64,000 nucleotides of DNA from Beroe forskalii (lineage: Eukaryota > Ctenophora > Nuda > Beroida > Beroidae). The position numbers were made by a program, and so were the translations under genes. Shown piece after piece: positions 11,510 through 22,037 of this stretch (its first letter is position 1; the number at the start of each line of letters is the position of its first letter). Below the pieces are notes generated by a model. The model was given only the letters and a program-made list of their open reading frames with translations, was not told the origin of the DNA and made no database searches. The DNA lies in contig WFMF01000016.1 of assembly GCA_011033025.1 (NCBI GenBank), forward strand, positions 992,001 through 1,056,000. The letters are read 5' to 3'.

Positions 11510-12030
11510 TAGAGTTGGGGTTTGAGTTATGGTTTGGGTTATGGTTTGGGCTATGGTTTGGGTTAGGGTTTGGGTTTGGGTTAGGGTCTGGGTTAGGGTT
11601 TGGGTTTGGGTTAGAGTTTGGGTTTGAGTTATGGTTTGGGTTAGGGTTTGGGTTAGGGTTTGGGTTAGGGTTTGGGTTAGGGTTTGGGTTTGGGTTTGGG
11701 TTAGGGTTTGGGTTTGGGTTAGGCTTTGGGTTAGGCTTTGGGTTAGGCTTTGTGTTAGGCTTTGGGTTAGGCTTTGGGTTAGGGTTTGGGTCAACCCAAA
11801 GCCTAACCCAAAGCCTAATCCAAATCCTAACAGTAACCCAAACCCTAACCCTAACCCAAACCCTAACCCAAACCCAAGCCCTAACCCAAACCCTAACCCA
11901 AACCCTAACACAATCCCAAACCCAAACCCTAACCCAAACCCTAACCCAAACCCTAACCCAAACCCTAACCCAAACCCTAACCCAAACCATTACCCAAACC
12001 CTAACCCAAACCCTAACTCTAGCCTAATTT
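11510..12030. repeat. Telomere-like TTTGGGTTAGGG core, head-to-head
   Basis: The left half (11510-11791) is TTTGGGTTAGGG-type repeat on the plus strand. The right half (11794-12030) is its complement CCCTAACCCAAA. They meet at TTTGGGT-CA-ACCCAAA (11785-11800), the centre of the foldback element. The units contain the metazoan telomere hexamer TTAGGG but alternate it with TTTGGG. Open frames here are repeat artefacts. Confidence 0.9.
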
Positions 12031-12049
12031 AGAAGTTTAGGACTGCTTT

Positions 12050-12240
12050 ATTCATTGGCGCCTATAGGCGCCTATTTAGACGATGAATTCAGTACTTTGA
12101 CTGATAATTGACTCGAGGCTCAGCTAATAAAACTCGTCCTTGCCAATTCAGTACTGCCTTTATTCATCGGCGCCTATGGCGCCGAAAAATAAGGAAGAAC
12201 ACAGATTCCTAGAGATCAATATCGGCGCCTATAGGCACTT
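12050..12240. repeat. GGCGCCTATAGGCGCC block, right arm
   Basis: Shorter mirror of 11060-11480; it shares the phrases around 'gatctctag' and 'ttccttatttttcgg' in inverse. Confidence 0.8.
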
Positions 12241-12249
12241 ATTTACGGC

Positions 12250-12970
12250 CTGAATGTGTCGTATAACAGCCGTGGTGTGTAGTAACGTCCTTACTGTGTT
12301 GTGACGGTGTTACTGTGTCGTAACGTCCTTACTGTGCTGTGAAGGTTTTACTGTGACTTAACAATGAAACTGTGTCGTAACGGTATTGCTATTTCGTGAC
12401 AATGTGACTTTGTCTTAACTGCGTAAAACTGCGTCGTAGCGGTACAACTGCGTCGTAAGGGTGCTACTGTGTCGTAATGGTGTTACTGCGTTACTGTGTT
12501 GTAACGGTGTTACTGTGTCGTAACTGCATGACTGTGTCGTAACTACGTGACTTTTTCGTAACTGTGTTACTGTGTTGGAACTGCGTAGTGCGTACAGACT
12601 GTGTCGTAACTGCGTCGTAATGGTGTTACAGCTTTGTCGTAACGTCCTTACTGTGTTGTAAGTGAGCTACTGTGCGGTTACTGTGTCGTCACGATGTTAC
12701 TTTGTCGTAACGGCGTTATTTGTTATTGTATCGTAACTGCGTGACTTCGTCGTAACTGCGTTACTGTGTAGTAACTGCGTAACTGTGTCGTAACGATGCT
12801 ATTGTGTCGTAACGACATTAATTTACTGTGCTGTTAAGGTGTTACTGTTTCGTATAAACGGTGTTACTGTGCCGTAACGATGTTACTGTGTTGTAACGGT
12901 GTAACTGTGTCATGGGAATGAAACTGTGCTGTAACGGTTCTACTGTCACGTCAATGCATAACTGCAACTG
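12250..12970. repeat. AACGGTGTTACTGTGTCGT minisatellite, right arm
   Basis: Complement of the left-arm minisatellite at 10010-10900, with its own expansions and contractions. Confidence 0.85.
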
Positions 12971-13134
12971 TATCGTAAAACTGGTTTATGTTGTTGTTGA
13001 TGTGATTGTTGATGTTAATGTTACAGCCCTGTGCGAGGAATTGCCGTAAAATGTCACCTGCACGGCCAGCAGGAATTATATTTTTGAGGCGAACACGCCC
13101 AAATGTCCATATCAGTTCAAATTTAACAAGTTGG
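12970..13134. repeat. Unique spacer shared by both arms
   Basis: About 165 bp of non-tandem sequence ('atgttgttgttgatgtgatt' through 'gttcaaatttaacaagttgg') that is the reverse complement of about 9835-9995. As the only complex sequence in the arms, it is the best probe for other copies. Confidence 0.85.
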
Positions 13135-13556
13135 CGATCGGCGCTGATAAGCGCTGATCAGCGCTGATCAGCGCTGATCAGCGCCGATGAGGAAAAATGG
13201 CGTTTACAAAGGCTCTTATGCAGGTGTTTTGGTCGGCGCTGATCAGCGCTGATCAGCGCTGATTTTTAGGCCATCAGCGCTGATCGGCGCTGATCAGCGC
13301 TGATTGATCGCCGATCAGCGCTGATCGCGCTGATCGGCGCTGATCAGCGCCGATCGCGCCGACGACCGCCGATGAGAATTTTGAAATTTCTGATCGGCGC
13401 TGATCAGCGCTGATCAGCGCTGATCGGCGGTGTCGCTGATCAGCGCTGATCGGGCCCGATCAGCGCTGATCAGCGCTGATCAGCGCCGATCAGCGCTGAT
13501 CAGCGCCGATCGGCGGTGGATCGGCGCTGATCAGCGCTGATCGGCGCTGATTGCAA
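13135..13556. repeat. GCGCTGATCAGCGC block, right arm
   Basis: Mirror of 9427-9835, including the shared island around 'ttggtcggcgctgatcagcg' and 'gggcccgatcagc'. Confidence 0.9.
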
Positions 13557-13570
13557 AGTCAACATCTGCC

Positions 13571-13578
13571 GAAGATTG
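13571..13578. repeat. Target-site duplication, right copy
   Basis: GAAGATTG, the partner of 9399-9406. Confidence 0.9.
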
Positions 13579-13902
13579 AAGAGCACCTCATCGGATAATA
13601 ACACATCACAGCCTGTCAATATAAACAATACAACTCTCAGGCAGAATCTTATGCACCTTCTTTCACCATACACACACAAAAACCTAAATGAGGCAGACAC
13701 CAATCAATTTAACTTACATCACAAAAACGTATTATGCAAGACACCTCATGACACCGACATAGAATCTAAAAAGCAGCACCAATCCTACATAATAAACTGC
13801 ATTTGTTCATTTATTTGCAATGCGTTTAAAACTCGCGTCAAATATAATAAGTCGATCAGGGAAAACACAATTCTCCCAAGGGTGATTTCAATTGACTTAT
13901 GA
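13579..13902 (+). pseudogene. LINE ORF C-terminus, continuation after insertion
   Basis: Matches 15151-15474 closely (open through 'RILPRVISIDL' and a TGA in unit 2, with 'NTILPRVISIDL' here). It is the 3' part of the coding fragment interrupted at 9398. Confidence 0.75.
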
Positions 13903-14671
13903 AGCTCGTCTTGAAATGGGGTTTAACGCGCACACAATAAACGACATCATGCAAGTGGCAATAACTCTTAACAACCGGGATTATCCGTTTTGGCAGTGAA
14001 ATGAAAGTCACGTGTACATAGAGTTTACAAGTGAATGTGCCTCGCGTAATGATACACACTTAATTAAACCTTTTATCGATGTAACATCGAAACTAATGTA
14101 ATGTATTGCGTGTAATGAGCTCGAGGAAGTATCTGAGAATGTCTTTTAATATGCTAATATGATAAATTGCCATGTTACAAAAGCACTTATCTGAATTTAA
14201 ATGAAACTTGACATGAGAAGTAACTATGAGAAATGATTTAAATTGATGCTGAAGAATATGATTTCGATCTCATTATGTAGAAACAAGGGAAACTTGAAAT
14301 GGTTTTAAACGAATTGAGACGTTGAAACAATGAAATGATTGAGAAATGATTTAAATTGATTTAAATTGATTTAAATTGATGTTGAAGACTATGATTTCGA
14401 TCTTATTATGTGGAAACAAGGGAAACTTGAAATTACTGTAAACGAATTGAGACGCTGAAACAATCCGGGTATTTTGATTAATTGAACTTTGAAAAGACTT
14501 CAAAGAGTATGACTGAATATAATTATCGTGTGAAATAACAAATAAAGTATTGTTTGATTTGAAATATTGATATTTATACAATATGATTCTGTAATATGAC
14601 GGTTAGCGTCAGCTAGCCTATATTTGAATTTTAAACCTGTGTAAACCAAACCTGTGTAAACCTGTGTAAAA

Positions 14672-15474
<803 letters not shown>

Positions 15475-16228
15475 AGCTCGTCTTGAAATGGGGTTTAACG
15501 CGCACACAATAAACGACATCATGCAAGTGGCAATAACTCTTAACAACCGGGATTATCCGTTTTGGCAGTGAAATGAAAGTCACGTGTACATAGAGTTTAC
15601 AAGTGAATGTGCCTCGCGTAATGATACACACTTAATTAAACCTTTTATCGATGTAACATCGAAACTAATGTAATGTATTGCGTGTAATGAGCTCGAGGAA
15701 GTATCTGAGAATGTCTTTTAATATGCTAATATGATAAATTGCCATGTTACAAAAGCACTTATCTGAATTTAAATGAAACTTGACATGAGAAGTAACTATG
15801 AGAAATGATTTAAATTGATGCTGAAGAATATGATTTCGATCTCATTATGTGGAAACAAGGGAAACTTGAAATGATTTTAAACGAATTGAGACGTTGAAAC
15901 AATGAAATGATTGAGAAATGATTTAACTTGATTTAAATGGATGCTGAAGACTATGATTTCGATCTTATTATGTGGAAACAAGGGAAACTTGAAATGACCG
16001 TAAACGAATGAGACGTTGAAACAATCCGGGTATTTTGTCTAAGTGAACTTTGAAAAGACTTCAAAAGAGTATGAATGAATATAATTATCGTGTGAAATAA
16101 CAAATAAAGTATTGTTTGATTTGAAATATTGATATTTATACAATATGATTCTGTAATATGACGGTTAGCGTCAGCTAGCCTATATTTGAATTTTAAACCT
16201 GTGTAAAACCTGTGTAAACCTGTGTAAA

Positions 16229-16274
<46 letters not shown>
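16229..16274. repeat. (AC)n microsatellite, unit 3
   Basis: Shorter AC tract (about 46 bp). The duplicated unit ends here and unrelated sequence follows. Confidence 0.95.
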
Positions 16275-16276
<2 letters not shown>

Positions 16277-16459
16277 AAAATCAGTGATTTACGTGTAGGT
16301 GCAATGATCTCTTAGTGGCTTGTCAAATATGGGTGCGAAGTGTTATTTTACAAAAGATGGGTGTGAGCGTATACCCATGGTTTGGCGGGAAACTTTTGAG
16401 GAAGATTCTCATATAACTATACGATTTGTGCCAAATTTCTCTTGCATCTTCTTGAGAGA

Positions 16460-16867
16460 TGTCACTCTTTTCTTCGTAGGTGTTTAACTATCAACATATC
16501 AACGTTCTTCTTTGTAGAACAAATACAGTCATCTTTGTAGTCAAGCCACAGAACTCTCCAACAGATCCAACCATAGTCTTTGACGGGATCCATGAAAGAA
16601 ATGCCTTCATCAGAGAGCTAGGCAGATCCAAATAAAGCATGAGACACCAAAAATGATATGGTGTAATGAAAGGTAACACTGTGGCACACAGACTTGCGAG
16701 CATGTTGTGGGGTTGAATGCATTTGATGGGCGCCCAAAGCTCCCCCAACCACAAGATGTAGTGTGTTAGTTTCAGAAGCTCCAAGTTCATCAAGGAAATT
16801 AAGTTCATCAATATCTTTATCCAGTGTAGGGGAGATAAAGTTCCATCTGGTCCTAACAAGATCAGAA
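16460..16867 (-). pseudogene. Unrecognised coding-like fragment, copy 1
   Basis: Read on the minus strand, one frame gives 'DLVRTRWNFISPTLDKDIDE' continuing through 'TPQHARKSVCHSVTFHY' and 'SHALFGSA', then a single stop. It reopens as 'LSDEGISFMDPVKDYGWICW' through 'DYKDDCICSTKKN'. The composition looks like real protein, but I recognise no family. Parts are repeated at 16996-17078, 17245-17378 and, on the opposite strand, at 54262-54345, so it is probably a piece of a mobile or multicopy sequence. A decayed exon cannot be excluded. Confidence 0.35.
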
Positions 16868-16995
16868 GATCAAGTCAACTGTGTTTACTTGTAAACATAA
16901 ATAAGGCTGCGACTCCGAAGAGACGAGAATGAACCAGAGAAACAATGGGACTCCATTCTGGGCGACTTTGCCCTTGCTTGCAAGGTTAAAAATAT

Positions 16996-17078
16996 CTTCT
17001 TTGTAGAACAAATACAGTCATCTTTGTAGTCAAGCCACAGAACTCTCCAACAACTCCAACCATAGTCTTTGACAAAGG
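16996..17078 (-). repeat. Second copy, part 1
   Basis: About 80 bp nearly identical to 16506-16590 ('gaacaaatacagtcatcttt' onward). It is separated from part 2 (17245) by about 165 bp of AT-rich DNA with an (ATA)n run at 17221-17240. Confidence 0.8.
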
Positions 17079-17244
17079 GTCCTACAGTTTATTTTCATAA
17101 ATGATTCCCAAGATAACTAATTTAGCATTAGATAAATCTCAATGATAGATATTACAATCTTATCAAGTGAATGTTATGCCTACGTGTAGAGGTTCGATAG
17201 TACTTTTACTATTCTGATTTAATAATAATAATAATAATAATTGA

Positions 17245-17378
17245 CAGGATCCATGAAAGAAATGCCTTCATCAGAGAGCTAGGCAGATCCAAATAAAGCA
17301 TGAGACACCAAAAATGATATGGTGTAATGAAAGCTAACACTGTGGCACACAGACTTGCGACCGTGTTGTGGGGTTGAA
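17245..17378 (-). repeat. Second copy, part 2
   Basis: Near-identical to 16588-16720 ('ggatccatgaaagaaatgcc' onward). With 16996-17078 it forms a second copy split by an insertion of about 165 bp located exactly where copy 1 reads 'tctttgacgggatcc'. Confidence 0.8.
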
Positions 17379-17529
17379 TTATCAATGTTAATTTCTAAAA
17401 CTGAAGCATTGAATTCACCAACTATATTTCCATCCTTTGGATAATTTAAATACGAAATTGAAGTAAGTTTTTTTGGATAAAACAATAAAACTCTTGCAGA
17501 ATTTTTCCATTAAAAGTCGATTGGCAATC

Positions 17530-17763
17530 AGGCACCCGTAACGTTCGTTGGTCGATCAAATGGAATTGGTCGATCGATCAACTCCTTTGGAACGAATGAT
17601 GTGTTTACTGGTCCCTAGTGACTTGAATCGTGTTTAAATGAGCAATAGTTAGTTGTTTCCCTACTAGCTCAAAGATTTTCTATTTAAATCACTTCAGTCG
17701 ATCAAATGAAGTTGATCAATCGACCAATTCCATTCGATCGACCGACGAACGTTACGGGCGCCT
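17530..17763. mobile_element. 234-bp inverted-repeat (MITE-like) element
   Basis: The left end AGGCACCCGTAACGTTCG and the right end CGAACGTTACGGGCGCCT are inverse copies. The match continues inward through GGTCGATC-AATGGAATTGGT for about 65 bp per arm. The 11-mer GATTGGCAATC lies next to the left end (17519-17529) and 7 bp beyond the right end (17771-17781), so a clean target duplication is not established. No coding capacity. Confidence 0.7.
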
Positions 17764-17781
17764 AATGTTTGATTGGCAATC

Positions 17782-17960
17782 ATGTTCAATTTTGCATGTC
17801 AATTCAAAGAAGATTTACACGATTAGCTGATAATATTGGGCTTTTACCTTATTCTCAGAGATTGAATTTTATGAATTTGACCATTTTAGGGGAACGGAGA
17901 ATTCATGGTGTGCTGCACCTGGGAGGTTGGCACACCTGGGCTATGTTTAAAAATGGGTGA
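17782..17960 (+). pseudogene. LINE RT C-terminal remnant
   Basis: The frame reads 'SIQRRFTRLADNIGLLPYSQ' then 'RLNFMNLTILGERRI'. This is the 'vQRRfTr...sY.eRL..L.L..L..RR..GdL' motif found just after the RT domain of CR1/L2/jockey-like LINEs. The expected GDL is HGVL here, and it ends in TGA about 25 codons later. No RT core upstream. It is a short decayed fragment, embedded between two small inverted-repeat elements. Confidence 0.6.
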
Positions 17961-18023
17961 TTTATTGGGATAAGGAAAGGAATTGATTTGATTTGATTTT
18001 TATTATGTATTGAAAATGTACTG

Positions 18024-18190
18024 AAGATGCCTGCACACCACTCATCTTGGTGTGACTCATTAAGATCCTACTGCTCTCCACATTGCATTACCTAAAGGAA
18101 TCATGTTGGTGTTCAAGTATGGAGTTGGAGAAAAGTCTTGCAGATTGATGTCTTGAAGAAAGATTTCTTTTTAATTCAAACATATTGAAA
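18024..18190 (+). repeat. Dispersed repeat, copy 1
   Basis: 'gaagatgcctgcacaccact' through 'cttgaagaaagatttctttt' is about 95% alike to 21783-21945, and its 3' part recurs inverted at about 52640-52690. It often lies near LINE remnants and may be part of a LINE 3' region. Confidence 0.75.
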
Positions 18191-18284
18191 ATGTTGATAA
18201 AAAATAAATTTTGTCTCTCTAAAAATTTTGCTTCTCTCATTCAAGGTTATCTCAGGAAAGGTTGACTATGCAAGCAATGTTTTT

Positions 18285-18440
18285 AGGCACCTGCATCGTT
18301 ACGCGTCGATCGAATGAATTGATCAAATGAAAAACGCACACAATCGCTCGCGCTTGCTTTTTTGCGTGGACGTCTTCGTAAAAGTGTATTGTGCGCGTAT
18401 TTCATTTGATCAATCCATTTGATCGACGCGGAACAATCAA
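18285..18440. mobile_element. Small inverted-repeat element related to 17530-17763
   Basis: The left arm has CGTCGATCGAATGAATTGAT; the right arm, in inverse, has CGTCGATCAAATGGATTGAT, followed in both by a GATCAAATGAAA-type continuation and a CG-rich loop. It shares the AGGCAC start and the GATCAAATG vocabulary with the element 500 bp upstream. Confidence 0.55.
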
Positions 18441-18950
18441 ACCACCTTAAAGTTAGTAGGTCAAAGGCAGTAATATTTTAAGTAAAATTAATAATAAGTC
18501 CAACAAAGATATTTGTAAGCTTTGACAGTGTTTTCTTGAATAAAACAAAAATTGAATAAAACAAAAATTGAAATTTCATGCCATTTAACAAAAACATTGA
18601 ATAATTCAATATCTGAGCAAATATGGGATGGAATAATTAATTAATTGTTGCCTTAAGGTGGTTAATATGGTTTTTCTGGGCAAGGTTTATAGACTATTAT
18701 GTATAATGGTCAACAATTATCCCATAGTGTAATCCTACATGTAGCCAATTATTACAAAGTCTGGGGCATAGGAATCACACTTGCTGGGGCTATTGTGTGA
18801 ACCGAAACAGAGAATGTAAGACTAAGTCAAGCCAATAGTTATATGTTAAGCAAGGTGAGGAGTTGATTCTAAGTGGCTACTGTGTAAGATTCACTAGGAT
18901 GGACAGTTTTGAGGTGTTGGATAGGGTAGATAAAGTAAATTTTAACTAGA
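18441..18950. other. No gene recognised
   Basis: AT-rich sequence with no coding resemblance. Confidence 0.5.
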
Positions 18951-19283
18951 GACTTAAATGAAAATATTTATAAGAACTTTATTGAATCATAATTCACACG
19001 CATATTTACTTTCAAGCATTTAATTATATATAAACATACGAAATTATACTATATACCTTTCAAACTTACACAACAATACCTTTAGTACCAAAACTATCAC
19101 CTGGACAAGGACACCACCTGGACCTGAATTTGGGATAATGTGGTCGTCATTAGTATCTAGACGAAGTGGTTACTAGGGTAGTTGCATGTGAATTCTGCAA
19201 TAATTGAATAAGGTTTAGAAATAAGGTTTAGAAATAAGGTTTAGAATCTTATGCTCATTAGCATAAACGCGACTCAGCCTCAA
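18951..19283 (-). other. Probable 3' tail of LINE copy 1
   Basis: This stretch follows the stop of the RT ORF on the minus strand. It contains three tandem 'aaggtttagaaat' words (19208-19246). The end of the element is not defined. Confidence 0.3.
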
Positions 19284-20966
19284 TCAGGGTGCTTTGAGGT
19301 TTTTGATGTCGAAGTCATGTGATGGGAGCCATTCAACATCATCATGAGCATGCTGGTTTGCAAAAAGTGCCTTCTTAAGCCTGCCTTTAGGATCACTTAG
19401 ACTTTTAGAGGGGTCAGGACCGAATTTTTGATGAAGTGTATTCCAGAGGATTGCCGATTGGTACACAAAGTGTCTGGAGGGACTGGGGGTTATTAAAGCA
19501 CTTGAGGTAGCCCTTTTAGAAAATTTAAAGAGTGAATGTATTGAAATGGGGCTTTGGAATTTAATAATTTTAAATATATCCATAAAGCAATGGTATGTAT
19601 ATAGGTTTTTGACAGTAAGGATTTTGTACTTTTTGAAGAGAGGTTTAGTATGTTCTTTCCTATAGAATTCTTCTCCAAGGATTTGATCATAAATTGGTCG
19701 GGTGCGGCAACAGGTTTTAAATTTATTGACATAAGCATTATAGTCACCAAAGAGGACCCTTATGCATTTTTTCTGTATAATAAATAGCTCTGAAATTTTT
19801 GCATCTGATATACCGCCCCACACAGATATGCAGTATGCGAGATGGGATTCGAAGAGAGTATGGTAAAGGCTAGGGTGGAGTCCCTCTGGAATACACTTCT
19901 TTATTCTAGAAAGAGTGGCAATGGCGTAATTAAGTTTTCGTTTGCATTCGAGGATGTGCTTATCCCAGTTTAGATCTTGGTCAATAAACACTCCAAGGAA
20001 TTTTGTTTCAGCAACCTTCTTGATTTCTTGTGAATTGATGAACAATTTAAAATCACGGATGTTTTCAGAATTGTTTTTTGTCTTAGGTTTGAAGTGTATA
20101 TAATAACATTTTGATTGATTAATGTGCAATTTATTCAGGATCATATACTGATGTACTGATTTAAGTAGTAAGTTTGCTTTAGAATATGCATCTTTTGCAG
20201 TCTTTCCAGTTATAAAAATGTTAGTATCATCAGCAAAGAGGACAAATTCACCAAGTTTGGAGCAATTTGAAAGGTCGTTTATGTAGATTAGGAAGAGTAG
20301 TGGACCAAGGACAGATCCCTGTGGCACCCCAAATTGAATAGCAAGTTTTGTGGATTGGTGGTTCAGTACATCAGTATATTGACTCCTGTTAGATAGGTAT
20401 GATTTGATAAGTGAATGTGATGCTCCCCGTATTCCATAATGGTACAGCTTATCCAGCAGTGTTCCATGATCAATGGTGTCGAAAGCTTTACTCAGGTCAA
20501 TAAATATACCAAGGACATGTTGTTTCTTGTTTATGGCTGATTCAATGTGTGCAATTGAATAGTTCAGTGCATGACTGGTTGAGTGAGACTTTCTAAAACC
20601 ATATTGATTATGGTGGAGTATGTTTTGGGAAGTGAAGAAATTATAAAGTCGGGAATAGATAAGTTTTTCAAAGATTTTTCCAAATATAGGAAGTGTTGAG
20701 ATTGGCCTATAATTTTCTATTGAGTCAGGGCTTCCTTTTTTGTACACTGGTGTAATTTTGCCAACTTTCAGTTCCTCAGGAAATGAGCCCAGGGACATGA
20801 GGTCGTTAAATATTTTTGAGAGTGGCTTTGCAATTATATGCGAAGATTTCTTAATGACTTTGACAGGTATATCACTTGCTTTGCCATTTTGAAAGTCCGA
20901 AATGATTTCATTAATTTCAAGTTCAGTGCAATCTTCAAGAAATATTGAGTTGATGTTTGCTGGCAT
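19284..20966 (-). CDS. Jockey-like LINE reverse transcriptase ORF
   Basis: A 560-codon open frame encoding the RT part of a non-LTR retrotransposon polyprotein. In order: 'GKITPVYKKGSPDSIENYRP' and 'RPISTLPIFGKIFEKLI' (RT motifs 1-2), 'NQYGFRKSHST', 'GIFIDLSKAFDTIDH' (first catalytic Asp), 'FGVPQGSVLGPLLFLIYIND', 'LFADDTNIF' (catalytic FADD), and 'ETKFLGVFIDQDLNWDKHI'. The usual thumb/C-terminal region follows, with 'ILGEEFYRKEHTKPLFKKYK'. The listed ATG is only the first Met of the open stretch, and the coding sequence continues upstream. No endonuclease domain is present, so the copy is 5'-truncated. It is a close relative of the ORF at 22038-23333. Enzyme function is known for the family; activity here is unlikely. 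Confidence 0.9.
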   Translation of the reverse strand: MPANINSIFLEDCTELEINEIISDFQNGKASDIPVKVIKKSSHIIAKPLSKIFNDLMSLGSFPEELKVGKITPVYKKGSPDSIENYRPISTLPIFGKIFEKLIYSRLYNFFTSQNILHHNQYGFRKSHSTSHALNYSIAHIESAINKKQHVLGIFIDLSKAFDTIDHGTLLDKLYHYGIRGASHSLIKSYLSNRSQYTDVLNHQSTKLAIQFGVPQGSVLGPLLFLIYINDLSNCSKLGEFVLFADDTNIFITGKTAKDAYSKANLLLKSVHQYMILNKLHINQSKCYYIHFKPKTKNNSENIRDFKLFINSQEIKKVAETKFLGVFIDQDLNWDKHILECKRKLNYAIATLSRIKKCIPEGLHPSLYHTLFESHLAYCISVWGGISDAKISELFIIQKKCIRVLFGDYNAYVNKFKTCCRTRPIYDQILGEEFYRKEHTKPLFKKYKILTVKNLYTYHCFMDIFKIIKFQSPISIHSLFKFSKRATSSALITPSPSRHFVYQSAILWNTLHQKFGPDPSKSLSDPKGRLKKALFANQHAHDDVEWLPSHDFDIKNLKAP

Positions 20967-21268
20967 TAAGAATTCAGTAAACGATTGGAAGTGGGACCTG
21001 TTAACACTTATTCCATCTAAGTCAGAGTTCAGGTCAGAGGCAATTGAGATAAAATACTTGTTGAAAGCATTAGAAATAGTTCTTTTGTTAAGGATTTTTT
21101 CATTATTGATAACGAATGGAGGTTTTATTTGTTTTTATTAGAGCCCTGAGCTCATTTATTAGTTTCAAGTTTTCTTGGGATCCTCCCTGCATTCCTGGAA
21201 TTGAGAGCATTTGTATGATTGCTTGGCCTGCTTTATAATATGTTTCAATTTTTTACGATAAGTACTTC
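20967..21268 (-). pseudogene. Upstream part of LINE copy 1, frameshifted
   Basis: The same frame upstream of the listed Met reads 'PPFVINNEKILNKRTISNAF' then 'NKYFISIASDLNSDLDG', the usual linker before LINE RT. Further upstream the frame shifts and reads 'YRKKLKHIIKQAKQSYKCSQ'. The LINE stops at about 21268, where plus-strand LINE sequence begins. Confidence 0.65.
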
Positions 21269-21269
21269 C

Positions 21270-21420
21270 AGATAGAATCAAAAATTACTGGAATAAACTA
21301 CCTGGAAGTGTCAAGAACTCTGAATCTATTACTAGTTTTAAGATTAACTTAGAAAAATTCAAGCATGAATCTAAGAAGGACTCTTGTTATAACTTTTGGG
21401 AATTTTCTAGCCTGATAATT
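21270..21420 (+). pseudogene. Plus-strand LINE RT tail
   Basis: The frame reads 'RIKNYWNKLPGSVKNSESIT' then 'SFKINLEKFKHES'. This is the widespread LINE C-terminal signature 'R..N.WN.LP..VV...S...FK..L'. It is in opposite orientation to the adjoining RT ORF. Confidence 0.6.
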
Positions 21421-21782
21421 GATAAGATTGAAGGAAGCCCCTTCTTTAAAACACGTAAAGAGAAGTTTAATAATTACTTGTAATAGAAAATCCTTTTGTA
21501 GCAAGGAAAAAAGGTATAAATATTTATACTCATTAATTTATTCTTATACTGTGATCATTTTCTCAGGTTATTTTTCTTGTATTTTTAGAATTGTTATTCT
21601 TGATGTTATTATTGATGCTTGGAGTACAAACAAAGACCAAAGAGCAATTTTCAGTTTCATTCAGGCAGGTGGTCACTGCACTTGATGGTGCTATACCCTG
21701 GTACCAGGGGGTGACTGCTGGGGCCTACCTCATAAAAAAGCTCTTGAAATTTAAACACCCCGAAAGCTGAGGTATGTTTTGG
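21421..21782 (+). other. Probable LINE 3' region
   Basis: AT-rich trailing sequence of the plus-strand LINE tail, with 'ggtgctataccctggtacca' near 21690. No gene seen. Confidence 0.35.
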
Positions 21783-21945
21783 ACTGAAGATGCCTGCACA
21801 CCACTCATCTTGGTGTGACTCATTAAGATTCTGCTGCTCTCAACATTGCATTACCTAAAGGGATCATGTTGGTGTTCAAACATGGAGTTAGAGAAAAGTC
21901 TTGCAGATAAATGTCTTGAAGAAAGATTTCTTTTTGGGCATGTTT
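21783..21945 (+). repeat. Dispersed repeat, copy 2
   Basis: Near-identical to 18024-18190. Confidence 0.8.
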
Positions 21946-22037
21946 AATGACATGTGGCTTGTTAACCCAGGGTTTTCCAGTGCAGATAGTCGCCAAGTAT
22001 TACATAATTCTAAAATCCAAAGTGTTCCATGTCAAAA

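Larger units (their letters stand above)
9407..13570. mobile_element. 4.16-kb foldback element with 8-bp target duplication
   Basis: Both ends are inverted copies beginning GGCAGATGTTGACTTTGCAA, flanked by the octamer GAAGATTG on each side. An intact empty site exists at 15143-15150 in the neighbouring duplicate, which makes the insertion boundaries exact. The two arms are imperfect reverse complements over almost their whole length (left about 2,385 bp, right about 1,777 bp, centre near 11792). No transposase is encoded. An 8-bp duplication is known for hAT, P and some other DNA transposon superfamilies; assignment is open. The arms are layered blocks of different short repeats, listed separately. 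Confidence 0.88.

Noticed and set aside
11463-12032. Four long overlapping frames of PNPNPN, GFGLGF, WVRVWV and TQTLTQ type
   Set aside because: They are all readings of the telomere-like 12-bp repeat, which lacks stops in several frames.
13500-13703. Minus-strand frames overlapping the LINE C-terminal fragments (also 13856-14059 and 15428-15631)
   Set aside because: They are antisense shadows within the tandemly duplicated unit; the plus-strand reading has family resemblance.
19493-19750. 85-codon minus-strand frame
   Set aside because: It is a shadow of the LINE RT ORF in another frame.
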